Positions 43,256 to 51,298 of a DNA stretch of 64,000 bases are shown in pieces. Position 1 is the stretch's first letter. The number at the start of each line of letters is the position of its first letter. The position numbers were made by a program, and so were the translations under genes. The notes below the pieces were generated by a model. The model ran no database searches. It was not told the DNA's origin and worked only from the letters and a program-made list of their open reading frames with translations. Origin of the DNA: Hyphomicrobiales bacterium (GTDB taxonomy: Bacteria > Pseudomonadota > Alphaproteobacteria > Rhizobiales > Rhizobiaceae); contig UBNV01000016.1 of the NCBI GenBank assembly GCA_900466945.1, forward strand, positions 124,001 to 188,000, given 5' to 3'.

Positions 43256-44461
43256 ATGACCGCGACAGCCCCCTGGACGACCCGCAAGCCGACCGCCCTT
43301 CTCGTTCTCGCCGACGGCACCGTCATCGAAGGTCACGGCATCGGCGCAACGGGCAAGGTCCAGGCGGAAGTCTGCTTCAACACCGCACTGACAGGATATG
43401 AGGAAATCCTTACGGATCCTTCCTATCTCGGCCAGATCGTCACCTTCACCTTCCCCCACATCGGCAATGTCGGTACCAATGACGAAGACATCGAAGACCT
43501 GACGCCGGCAGCACGCCACGGCGCGGTCGGCACGATCTTCAAGGCCGACATCACGGAGCCTTCAAATTACCGTGCCGCGAGCCATCTCGACGCCTGGCTG
43601 AAGAGCCGGGGCATCATCGGCCTCTCCGGTGTCGACACCCGCGCACTGACCGCCTGGATCCGTGAGAACGGCGCCCCGAACGCCGTCATTGCCCATGACC
43701 CGAACGGCGTCTTCGACATCGAGGCCCTGAAGGCGGAAGCCAAGGCCTGGAGCGGCCTCGAAGGCCTCGACCTCGCCAAGGTCGCGACATCGGGCCAGTC
43801 TTCGGTCTGGAACGAGAAGGACTGGAGCTGGACAGAAGGCCATACGACGCTCGGTTCGGCGGATGCCAAGTACCACATCGTCTGCGTCGACTTCGGCGTG
43901 AAGCGCAACATCCTGCGCCTCTTTGCCGGCCTCGATTGCAAGGTCACCGTCGTCCCCGCCTCCACCTCGGCCGAGGACATCCTGGCGCTGAACCCGGATG
44001 GCGTCTTCCTGTCGAACGGCCCGGGCGACCCGGCCGCGACTGGTGAATATGCCGTGCCCGTCATCCAGAACCTGGTCAAGAGCGACAAGCCGCTCTTCGG
44101 CATCTGCCTCGGCCACCAGATGCTGGGCCTGGCGCTTGGCGGAAAGACCGAGAAAATGCATCAGGGCCATCATGGTGCGAACCACCCGGTCAAGGACTTC
44201 ACCACGGGCAAGGTGGAGATCGTGTCGATGAACCACGGCTTCGCGGTCGACTCGAAGTCGCTTCCCGAAAGCGTTGAAGAGACTCACATTTCCCTCTTCG
44301 ACGGCACGAACTGTGGCCTGCGCCTGAAGGGAAAGCCGGTCTTCTCAGTACAGCATCACCCGGAAGCATCGCCCGGCCCGCAGGACAGCCATTACCTCTT
44401 CCGCCGCTTCATCAACATGGTGCGCGAGAACAAGGGCGAGCCGGCACTCGCCGAACGCTGA
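43256..44461 (+). CDS. carA: Carbamoyl-phosphate synthase small subunit (glutaminase) CarA
   Basis: The 401-residue protein has the CarA N-terminal domain (TGYEEILTDPSYLGQIVTFT, about 46-65) and a class I glutamine amidotransferase domain (about 205-395). The triad comprises Cys284 in FGICLGHQMLG and His/Glu in VQHHPEASPGP. It hydrolyses glutamine and channels ammonia to CarB for carbamoyl phosphate used in arginine and pyrimidine synthesis. carB is not adjacent but 11.5 kb away at 55924 on the same strand. Confidence 0.98.
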   Translation: MTATAPWTTRKPTALLVLADGTVIEGHGIGATGKVQAEVCFNTALTGYEEILTDPSYLGQIVTFTFPHIGNVGTNDEDIEDLTPAARHGAVGTIFKADITEPSNYRAASHLDAWLKSRGIIGLSGVDTRALTAWIRENGAPNAVIAHDPNGVFDIEALKAEAKAWSGLEGLDLAKVATSGQSSVWNEKDWSWTEGHTTLGSADAKYHIVCVDFGVKRNILRLFAGLDCKVTVVPASTSAEDILALNPDGVFLSNGPGDPAATGEYAVPVIQNLVKSDKPLFGICLGHQMLGLALGGKTEKMHQGHHGANHPVKDFTTGKVEIVSMNHGFAVDSKSLPESVEETHISLFDGTNCGLRLKGKPVFSVQHHPEASPGPQDSHYLFRRFINMVRENKGEPALAER

Positions 44462-44485
44462 GCGATTTCAGACAAGTTGACGATG

Positions 44486-44510
44486 ACGGCCCGGCTTATC
44501 CCCGGGCCGT
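44486..44510 (+). terminator. Terminator of carA overlapping the end of the convergent MATE gene
   Basis: ACGGCCCGG (44486-44494) and CCGGGCCGT (44502-44510) form a perfect 9-bp stem with a 7-nt loop, followed by TTTGCATTT. It starts 25 bp after the carA stop and includes the stop region of the opposing gene. Confidence 0.7.
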
Positions 44511-45908
44511 TTGCATTTCATGCCGGACCTTCAGGTAGAAACGCAGGCAGAGCATGATGGCCGCACTGCCGAGTCCCAGGGAAAAGCCGTACCAGATCCC
44601 AATACCACCGATCCCGAGCGGGAAGGCCATGAGCCAGGCAAGAAGAAACCCAATCGGCCAATAGGCGACGAGCGCGAGGATCATCGGCACACGCGCATCT
44701 TTCAACCCGCGCAACAGCCCTGCCGCAATCGCCTGAATTCCGTCCACCAGCTGGAAGAGGCCGGCCACCATGACCAGAGGTCCGGCATAGGCGAGCACAT
44801 CGGCGGCTGCCGGCGCATTCTCGTTGATGAACGCGGCCGACAGTTGATCCGGGACGAGCAGGAACAGGATTCCGCCCGAAAGCGACAGCAGACAGGCTAT
44901 GCCAAGCACCGTGATCGACGCCCGCACCAGCTCCGGATAATTGCCCCGTCCATGCGCAAGCCCGACCCGCACGGTTGCGGCTTGCGCCAATCCGAGCGGC
45001 AGCATGAAGGCGATCGAGGCGAGCTGCAGCGCGATGCCATGGGCTGCAAGCTCGATCGTGCCGATCCGGCCCATCAAGAGCGATGCCGCACTGAACAGGC
45101 TGACCTCCGCCAGAACCGTGACGCTGATCGGCAGACCGAGATACAGCACCTCGCGAAACGCCTGCCAGTCGGGTCTCCAGAAGCGGATAAACAGCTCGTA
45201 ACGCCGCGTCTCGTCACGGGTCTGGATATAGATGACCATCGCCACGAAGCTCACCCATTGCACGATGACGGCAACGATCGCGGCACCGGTCATGCCGAGC
45301 GCCGGCAGGCCGAAATGTCCGAGCACCAGAGCATAGGCGAGGATGGCATTGAGCACGAGGATGCCGAGCGTCACCCAGAGCACGATCCGCGCCCGTCCCG
45401 TCGCACTCACCAGAGCGCGCAGCACGGCAAAGAGAAGAGCCGGCAAGAGGCCGAGCTGGATGATGAAGACATACCCGGCCGCAAGTGCTGCGACTTCAGG
45501 CTTCTGCCCAAGCGCCAGCAGGATCGCCTCGGCATTGAAGAAGAGCGGCATCGTCAGAATCACATAGAGGATCGACACCCACATGCCCATGCGGATCGAG
45601 CGACGGACAGAGACGACATCACCCCGACCATAGGCCTGCGCCACCATCGGCATGACCGCCATCGAGAAGCCCGAGCCGAAGACGAAGATGGTGAAAAAGA
45701 ACTGACCGGCCAGCACCATGGCGGCGAGCGGCACGGCGCCAAGTTGCCCCACGATCACCACATCCGTTGTGTGAATGCCAAGCTGCGCCAGCTGAGCGCC
45801 GATCAGGGGAATGCCGAGCGCGAAAGTCGCACGAATATGTTGGGCCCAGCTGCCGGCACCGCTTGGCGCAGGGCTGTGGGTTTCGAGCGTGACGATGTCG
45901 GTGTGCAT
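44496..45908 (-). CDS. MATE-family multidrug/Na+ efflux transporter
   Basis: I start at the ATG at 45908, giving 470 residues with twelve hydrophobic segments. The first reads FALGIPLIGAQLAQLGIHTT followed by DVVIVGQLG, the MATE opening motif (compare PLI..Q..Q...VD...G). The family exports cationic drugs or metabolites by Na+ or H+ antiport. The frame stays open for 34 more codons to 46010, but that part runs through a terminator hairpin and lacks family similarity, so it is treated as leader. The C-terminus overlaps the carA terminator. Confidence 0.92.
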   Translation of the reverse strand: MHTDIVTLETHSPAPSGAGSWAQHIRATFALGIPLIGAQLAQLGIHTTDVVIVGQLGAVPLAAMVLAGQFFFTIFVFGSGFSMAVMPMVAQAYGRGDVVSVRRSIRMGMWVSILYVILTMPLFFNAEAILLALGQKPEVAALAAGYVFIIQLGLLPALLFAVLRALVSATGRARIVLWVTLGILVLNAILAYALVLGHFGLPALGMTGAAIVAVIVQWVSFVAMVIYIQTRDETRRYELFIRFWRPDWQAFREVLYLGLPISVTVLAEVSLFSAASLLMGRIGTIELAAHGIALQLASIAFMLPLGLAQAATVRVGLAHGRGNYPELVRASITVLGIACLLSLSGGILFLLVPDQLSAAFINENAPAAADVLAYAGPLVMVAGLFQLVDGIQAIAAGLLRGLKDARVPMILALVAYWPIGFLLAWLMAFPLGIGGIGIWYGFSLGLGSAAIMLCLRFYLKVRHEMQTARG

Positions 45909-45924
45909 GGCTTGGATCTCAACG

Positions 45925-45957
45925 AAAAAAGCCGCTTCCAGGATACTGGCGAGCGGC
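45925..45957 (-). terminator. Intrinsic terminator in the leader of the MATE gene
   Basis: On the minus strand GCCGCT (45952-45957) and AGCGGC (45931-45936) enclose a second stem, CCAG/CTGG (46-49 and 38-41 of the 45900s) with loop TATC. Six Ts follow (45925-45930). The MATE ATG follows 16 nt later. No minus-strand gene ends here. The remaining 290-bp gap up to 46198 includes an AT-rich interrupted dyad at 46028-46046 (CAATAT...ATATTG). Confidence 0.75.
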
Positions 45958-46198
45958 ATGTATGAGCGGGATAAGCGCCATTGCGCGTTCCAGCAAGACG
46001 GAATCATCAAACTGCAGAATTTTTGCGCAATATATCAAAGATATTGATGAAAAATTCGGCATTTCCTGACGGCGAGCGCTTTGAATCCGGCGCAAAAATG
46101 CGGGCAGAGGACGAATGCGGAGCAAACCGACCTTTTCGGCTTCACCGGATCGCGCCTATGGTCTCCTCCCATGTAAGCAGCGAGAGAATGATCGAGAC

Positions 46199-46678
46199 AT
46201 GTTGGAACTGATTTGGCGCGGCGCGATTATCGGCGTCGGAGCAACCGTCGCCATGGATATCTGGGCGCTCATTCTGAGCGCGTTCTTCAAACAGCCAAAG
46301 GCAAACTGGGCGCCGGTCGGACGCTGGTTCTACCATCTGAAGTCCGGACGGATCTTCCACGACACGATCGCCGATGCCGCGCCTTACGGCCAAGAACTGG
46401 CCCTCGGCTGGATATCTCACTACGCCGTCGGGATCGCCTATGGCATCATCCTGGCTTTCCTCGTCGGTCCCGCATGGTTTGCCGAGCCGACATTTCTGCC
46501 GGCCTGGATCTGGGGGATCGTCACGGTCGCCGCTGGCTGGTTCCTGCTGCAGCCTGGGCTCGGCATCGGCTGGGCCGCCTCGAAAACGCCGAACCCCACC
46601 AAGGTCCGCGCACTCAATCTCGCGGCACACACAGTGTTCGGCCTCGGCCTCTGGCTGACGGCGCTGCTCATCCGATGA
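46199..46678 (+). CDS. DUF2938 family membrane protein
   Basis: The ATG at 46199 gives a 159-residue protein with four hydrophobic helices (MLELIWRGAIIGVGATVAMD as the first; GWISHYAVGIAYGIILAFLV; WIWGIVTVAAGWFLLQPGLG; AAHTVFGLGLWLTALLI). The VGRWFYHLKSGRIFHDTIAD motif and the GWAASKTPNPTKVRA loop are the DUF2938 hallmarks. It is an inner-membrane protein of unknown function. It converges on the metallopeptidase gene with a hairpin between them. Confidence 0.85.
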   Translation: MLELIWRGAIIGVGATVAMDIWALILSAFFKQPKANWAPVGRWFYHLKSGRIFHDTIADAAPYGQELALGWISHYAVGIAYGIILAFLVGPAWFAEPTFLPAWIWGIVTVAAGWFLLQPGLGIGWAASKTPNPTKVRALNLAAHTVFGLGLWLTALLIR

Positions 46679-46683
46679 GGAAA

Positions 46684-46705
46684 CCGGCGCGTCATATCGC
46701 GCCGG
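46684..46705. terminator. Hairpin between convergent DUF2938 and metallopeptidase genes
   Basis: CCGGCGCG (46684-46691), TCATAT, CGCGCCGG (46698-46705): a perfect 8-bp GC stem placed 5 bp after the DUF2938 stop and over the last codons of the opposing gene. It likely works in both directions although T-runs are short. Confidence 0.6.
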
Positions 46706-47618
46706 AGAAGGTGTCGCAGGCGCCCACATCGCCGCTGTCATAGCCGCGCTTGAACCACTTCATTCGCTGGGCGGACGTGCCGTGGTTGAAGGCGTCCGGC
46801 ACCACATAGCCCTGGCTGCGCTTCTGCAAGGTGTCGTCGCCGATCTGCTGTGCGGCGTTCAGCGCTTCCTCAAGGTCGCCATCGGAGAGGATGCCTTCCT
46901 TGTCCGCGGACTTGGCCCAGATGCCGGCATAACAATCGGCCTGCAACTCGACGCGTACGGACATCTGGTTCGCCTCGCGTTCGCCCATCGATCGACGCTG
47001 ACGATTGAATTCGGGTAGCACGCCCGTTAGGTTCTGCACGTGGTGTCCGACCTCATGCGCGATGACATAGGCCTGGGCAAAATCGCCGGCCGCATCAAAC
47101 TTCTGTTCGAGCTGGTTGAAGAACTCGGTGTCGAGATAAACCTTGCTGTCAGCCGGGCAATAGAACGGACCTGTGGCCGACGAGGCCTGGCCACAGGGCG
47201 AGGATGTGGAGCCCCCGAAAAGCACCAGCGTCGGCTCGCGATATTGCTCGCCGGAGGCGGAGAAGATCGCATTCCAGGTGGTTTCCGTCTCGGCCAGCAC
47301 AGTCCGGACAAAGGCGGTCGTGTCGTCGCTGGACTGGCCCGCAGGCCGCTGTCCGATCGATTGCTCGTAGCCGGAACCTGCACCGCCGACATTGCCCTCG
47401 CCCAGGACCTGCAGCATGTCTATGCCCATAGCCTTGAGGACGAAGTAAACGATCACCAGAAAAATGATCGTGCCGAAGCTCAAGCCCCCACCTCGTCGCC
47501 CGCCCATGGGGATCTGGATCCCGGATCGACCGAAAGGATTGCGACCAAAGCCGCCGCCACTCGATTGGCCGCGCCGATCCTCGACATTGTCCGATTGCCG
47601 ACGGCCTTTCCATTCCAT
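46692..47618 (-). CDS. YpfJ/KPN_02809-family neutral zinc metallopeptidase
   Basis: From the ATG at 47618 the product has 308 residues: a Gly/Arg-rich cytoplasmic start (SSGGGFGRNPFGRSGIQIPM), one membrane helix (LSFGTIIFLVIVYFVLKAMG, about 46-65) and a periplasmic peptidase domain. The HEXXH zinc motif is in VIAHEVGHHVQNLTG, and a downstream ELQADCYAGIW supplies the third ligand (Glu/Asp). Cys pairs in SPCGQ and FYCPAD fit a disulfide. The substrate is unknown for the family. It is the same architecture as E. coli YpfJ. Confidence 0.92.
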   Translation of the reverse strand: MEWKGRRQSDNVEDRRGQSSGGGFGRNPFGRSGIQIPMGGRRGGGLSFGTIIFLVIVYFVLKAMGIDMLQVLGEGNVGGAGSGYEQSIGQRPAGQSSDDTTAFVRTVLAETETTWNAIFSASGEQYREPTLVLFGGSTSSPCGQASSATGPFYCPADSKVYLDTEFFNQLEQKFDAAGDFAQAYVIAHEVGHHVQNLTGVLPEFNRQRRSMGEREANQMSVRVELQADCYAGIWAKSADKEGILSDGDLEEALNAAQQIGDDTLQKRSQGYVVPDAFNHGTSAQRMKWFKRGYDSGDVGACDTFSGAI

Positions 47619-47739
47619 GACGCTTCCTCTCCCGCTCACGCATCTAACAATGGGAAGATAGCGGAACTGTTCCACGACGCCAGTGACGGGAAGCGTTTCT
47701 TGCACGGCAAGGTCCGCGACCGGAGCGAATTGCCGTCAC

Positions 47740-48408
47740 TCAGCTCTTCGCGTAGCCGTATTCGCCGCCACGCGCCAGCGCCCGCTGATAGGCCGGCCGC
47801 GCGCGGATCCGTTCCATCCAGCCACGCAGCACGGAGACATCCTTGGTCCCCGCGATCCGTGCAGTCCCGGCTTCGACCGGAAAACTCATGGCAATGTCGG
47901 CGGCGGAAAAATCCTTGCCGGCAAACCAGCCGTCCTTGCCGACCTCGGCAATCCAGAGATCGAGATGATCGGCCAGTTGCGGATCGATCAGCTTCTTGGC
48001 CACACCCGCGCTGATCATCTTGGCCACCGGCTTGATGAAAAAGGGCACCTGCCCCGGAATGCGCGCAAAGATCAGCTTCATCACCAGAAGCGGCATGGCC
48101 GAACCCTCGGCATAATGCATCCAGTAGCGATAGCGCTGCCGCTGGTCCGTGCCGGCTGCAGGTCGCAGACCTTCGCCGCCATAGGTCTCGATCAGATACT
48201 CCATGATCGCGCCGCTTTCCGCGACCACCCGTCCATTGTCCTCGATGACCGGCGACTTGCCGAGCGGATGCACGGCCTTGAGCTCCTTCGGCGCCAGATA
48301 CTCCTTTGTCCGATGATAGACCTTGACCTGGTAGTCGAGCCCGAGCTCTTCCAGCAGCCAGAGAATGCGGTGGGCGCGGGAATTGTCCAGGTAATGCACG
48401 GTGATCAT
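47740..48408 (-). CDS. Glutathione S-transferase family protein
   Basis: The 222-residue protein has an N-terminal thioredoxin-like domain (MITVHYLDNSRAHRILWLLE) with the cis-proline and glutathione-contact motif LGKSPVIEDNGRVVAESGAI. The C-terminal all-helical domain carries the GKDFSAADIAMSFPVEAGTA N-capping motif. The N-terminal SRAHRILW is typical of bacterial beta-like/fungal-type GSTs, with a Ser rather than a Tyr or Cys near the active site. It stands alone; an inserted 60-residue helix region before FSAAD suggests membrane-proximal packing but no specific reaction. Confidence 0.9.
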   Translation of the reverse strand: MITVHYLDNSRAHRILWLLEELGLDYQVKVYHRTKEYLAPKELKAVHPLGKSPVIEDNGRVVAESGAIMEYLIETYGGEGLRPAAGTDQRQRYRYWMHYAEGSAMPLLVMKLIFARIPGQVPFFIKPVAKMISAGVAKKLIDPQLADHLDLWIAEVGKDGWFAGKDFSAADIAMSFPVEAGTARIAGTKDVSVLRGWMERIRARPAYQRALARGGEYGYAKS

Positions 48409-48584
48409 CAGGGAGGATCCTTGGATTGTCGTTGATTGAACTATCTAGTGGCCCCTGGCACAGACGTCGAGCCGAACCGCCAAGTTTCTCGCGCATGGCT
48501 GCCGGAACGCAGCGTGCCTACCCTTGGCACACTCGATCCCGCATGCAAGTCTCGTCTGGAACTGCACTTTGGGAGGAGTGACGC

Positions 48585-49610
48585 ATGAAGGCGATGCGAC
48601 TGGAGGCGACCGGCCGACTTTTCACCCGCGAGATCGACAAACCCACGCCCGGACTGGACGAACTTCTGGTCAAAGTCGAGGCCTGCGGTGTCTGCGGCAC
48701 CGATCGGCACCTCTTCAAGGGCGAGTTTCCCTGCACCCCACCCGTGACATTGGGCCATGAATTCAGCGGCATAGTCGAACAACTCGGCGCAGGTGTGACC
48801 GGCTTTGCCATCGGCGACCGCATCACCGGTGATCCGAACATCGCCTGCGGCCGCTGCAGCCACTGCGTCAACGGTAGGGTCAATCTCTGCCGCAACCTTC
48901 GGGCCATCGGCATCCACCGCGATGGCGGTTTCGCCGATTATGTCATCGTTCCCCAGAAGCAGGCCTTTTTTCTTCCAGCCGATCTCGATCCGATGCATGG
49001 TGCCTTCTGCGAACCCCTCGCCTGCTGCCTGCACGGCATCGATCTCGCCGAGATCAAGGCCGGCTCGTCTGTCGTGGTTCTCGGCGGTGGCGTGATCGGA
49101 TTGCTGACGGTGCAACTGGCCCGGCTCGCAGGCGCAACGACGGTCATCCTCGTGACGCGCCAGGCGAGCCGCCGCAGCCTTGCCGAAGACCTCGGCGCCA
49201 CGGCGAGCGTCGATCCGGCAGCGGGTGACGTGATTACACAGATTGCAGGCGAAACGGGCCTCGTGCCCGGAGGCGTCGACGTCGTTATGGAATGCGCCGG
49301 TGTTGGCGAGACGGTGATCCAGGCGACGAAACTCGTGCGTCCCGGCGGCACCGCCGTCATTCTGGGCGTCATGCCCCAGGGCGAAACGATCGAAATCGAG
49401 CCTTTCGACCTTCTCTTTCGGGAGGTGAAACTGGTGACCTCCTTCCTTAACCCCTTCACCCATCGGCGGGCTGCGGACCTGATCGCCTCGGGCACAATCG
49501 AGATTGACAAGCTCATCTCGCGCAAGATCTCACTCGACGAGGCCCCTGACGTCGTCGGCAATCCGCCAAAGCCTGGCGAGGTCAAGGTGTTGGTGGTGCC
49601 CGGCCTCTGA
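48585..49610 (+). CDS. Zinc-dependent alcohol dehydrogenase (sorbitol/threonine dehydrogenase-like)
   Basis: The 341-residue MDR protein has the catalytic-zinc set Cys37, His58 and Glu59 (CGVCGTD, GHEFSG) and the structural-zinc cysteines 88, 91, 94 and 102 (CGRCSHCVNGRVNLC). The NAD-binding Rossmann motif is VVVLGGGVIGLLTVQLA. It resembles polyol dehydrogenases such as sorbitol, xylitol or galactitol dehydrogenase. A strong GGGAGGAG ribosome binding site precedes the ATG. Its stop abuts that of the convergent amidase with no gap. Confidence 0.92.
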   Translation: MKAMRLEATGRLFTREIDKPTPGLDELLVKVEACGVCGTDRHLFKGEFPCTPPVTLGHEFSGIVEQLGAGVTGFAIGDRITGDPNIACGRCSHCVNGRVNLCRNLRAIGIHRDGGFADYVIVPQKQAFFLPADLDPMHGAFCEPLACCLHGIDLAEIKAGSSVVVLGGGVIGLLTVQLARLAGATTVILVTRQASRRSLAEDLGATASVDPAAGDVITQIAGETGLVPGGVDVVMECAGVGETVIQATKLVRPGGTAVILGVMPQGETIEIEPFDLLFREVKLVTSFLNPFTHRRAADLIASGTIEIDKLISRKISLDEAPDVVGNPPKPGEVKVLVVPGL

Positions 49611-51095
49611 TCAGATGATCGGGCGCTTGTCCTTCCAGGGCCGCGCCTGTTCCAGCTGACCTGCCAGCGAAAACAATGTATCCTCGTCGGCAAAGCGGCC
49701 GACGAAATGCATGCCGATCGGCAAGCCCTCCGGCGACCAGACCACCGGAACAGACATGGCCGGCTGGCCGGTGACATTGAAAACCGGCGTCCAGGGGATG
49801 AACTCGAAGGTCTGGGCCGCCAGCTGCTCGGCAATGCCAAGCTTCTTCAGCAGGCGACCGCCGCCGACATGGCCGAGCACCGTCAGCAGTTTCTTCTCGA
49901 TGGCGCTCGGCTGCAGCGCGCCGATCTTCACCGGCAATGACGACAGCACCGGCGTCATCAGCACGTCGACATCATCGAAGAAACCGAGAACCGAACGAGC
50001 CGAGAGTGCCAGGTAGCGATGCGCCGTGATGAGATCGGCGGCTGTGAAACCCTGCCCCAGCAGCCCCATGCCGAAGGTCGAGGCATCGTAATCGCCGGGG
50101 CGGATCTTTACGCCGAAGGTCTTCGCGGTAAACTCGATGTCGGCCCCGAGTTCACCTGCAAGTGCCGTCAGGAAAGCCATGGAGAAGGCCTCCCGCTGCA
50201 CCGCAGGCGCCGCCTCGATCACCTCATGGCCGAGCTCGCCGAGCAGCGCCACCGCCTCGTCGAAGGCGGCGATGACCTCCGACGCGACGGCCTTGCCGAG
50301 CATGGGCTCGCGGGAAACTGCAATCCGGAGTTTTCCGGGCGCCCGATGCACCGCATCGAGAAACGTGCCCTCATGAAGCGGCAACGGATGCGGCGAGCCG
50401 CGATCCGCTCCGTGCGTGGCATCGAGCACGGCCGCACTGTCCCTGACCGAGCGCGTCAGCACATGTTCGCCGGCAAAGCCCGACCAGGCTTCGCCGATAA
50501 AGGGGCCGGCCGGCGTGCGCCCGCGCGTCGGCTTCATCCCGAAAATGCCACAGGCCGAGGCGGGAATACGAATTGATCCGCCGCCATCGCCACCGGATGC
50601 GATCGGCACCATGCCGGAGGCAACCGCGGCAGCGGAACCACCCGAGGATCCTCCGGGAGTCCGCGCCAGATCCCAAGGATTGCGGCATGGGCCGCTTGCG
50701 CCGGCTTCTGTATAGGGCGTCAATCCGAACTCGGGCGTATTGGTCTTGCCGGCGATCACGAGACCCGCAGTGCGCCATCGCCGGACGAGTTCAGTGTCGC
50801 CTGTTGCTTTCCTGGAAGCCCAAAGCCGGTTGCCGTTGCCGGTCGGCACACCATCTACCTGCGCCAGGAGATCCTTGATGAGGAAGGGCACGCCTGCGAG
50901 CGGCCCGTGGCCGATCCCCGCTTCGACCTGCCGCCGCGCGTCCTCAAACAGGGGCCGGATCACCGCATTGAGCTGCGGATTGACCTGTTCGATCCGGGCA
51001 ATGGCCGCCTCAAGAACCTCAACAGCCGAGACATCTCTGCGCCGGATCAAATCCGCCAATCCCATGCCGTCGTGATTGCCATAGTCTTCGAACAT
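49611..51095 (-). CDS. Amidase-signature family hydrolase
   Basis: The ATG at 51095 gives 494 residues starting MFEDYGNHDGMGLADLIRRR. The Ser-cisSer-Lys triad is visible: Lys in VPFLIKDLLAQ, and the serines in TPGGSSGGSAAAVASG followed by GGDGGGSIRIPAS. The family includes aryl-acylamidases, 6-aminohexanoate-cyclic-dimer hydrolase and GatA. A full GatCAB context is absent, so this is a catabolic amidase or enantioselective hydrolase. It has no link to the ami operon, which lies 25 kb away. Confidence 0.92.
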   Translation of the reverse strand: MFEDYGNHDGMGLADLIRRRDVSAVEVLEAAIARIEQVNPQLNAVIRPLFEDARRQVEAGIGHGPLAGVPFLIKDLLAQVDGVPTGNGNRLWASRKATGDTELVRRWRTAGLVIAGKTNTPEFGLTPYTEAGASGPCRNPWDLARTPGGSSGGSAAAVASGMVPIASGGDGGGSIRIPASACGIFGMKPTRGRTPAGPFIGEAWSGFAGEHVLTRSVRDSAAVLDATHGADRGSPHPLPLHEGTFLDAVHRAPGKLRIAVSREPMLGKAVASEVIAAFDEAVALLGELGHEVIEAAPAVQREAFSMAFLTALAGELGADIEFTAKTFGVKIRPGDYDASTFGMGLLGQGFTAADLITAHRYLALSARSVLGFFDDVDVLMTPVLSSLPVKIGALQPSAIEKKLLTVLGHVGGGRLLKKLGIAEQLAAQTFEFIPWTPVFNVTGQPAMSVPVVWSPEGLPIGMHFVGRFADEDTLFSLAGQLEQARPWKDKRPII

Positions 51096-51298
51096 GCAAT
51101 GCCCCGTCCCAAATGGATTCACCAGCGAACTGTTTCGCCATCTGAGGCACATGGCAAGCCCTGCAGAGCCTACCGGATCAGTCGAATATAAAGAACTACT
51201 TAACCATAGCCTTTTAAAGTTCGGACCAAATGCGCGAGAGCCGCCCGTCGGGCGGATCATCGCGCCGAGACAATACAAGGCTAATGAGGGAACGGCCC

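Noticed and set aside
42938..43519. N-terminal extension of the GatB/YqeY frame
   Set aside because: It would run antisense to the start of carA; GGAGAAG before the ATG at 42937 and the family length both support the shorter protein.
44511..45965. 484-codon open frame antisense to the MATE gene
   Set aside because: Extremely Asp/His/Arg-rich, typical of reverse-strand translation; the MATE frame has clear membrane segments.
48530..48560. Possible sigma-54 promoter (TTGGCAC) upstream of the alcohol dehydrogenase
   Set aside because: The GC element is not at the required distance from the GG, so the -24/-12 spacing fails.
51185..51225. Flagellar sigma-28-like TAAAG...GCC element upstream of the chemoreceptor
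   Set aside because: The -10 half is poor and the spacing is off by one; rhizobia generally do not use FliA for receptors.
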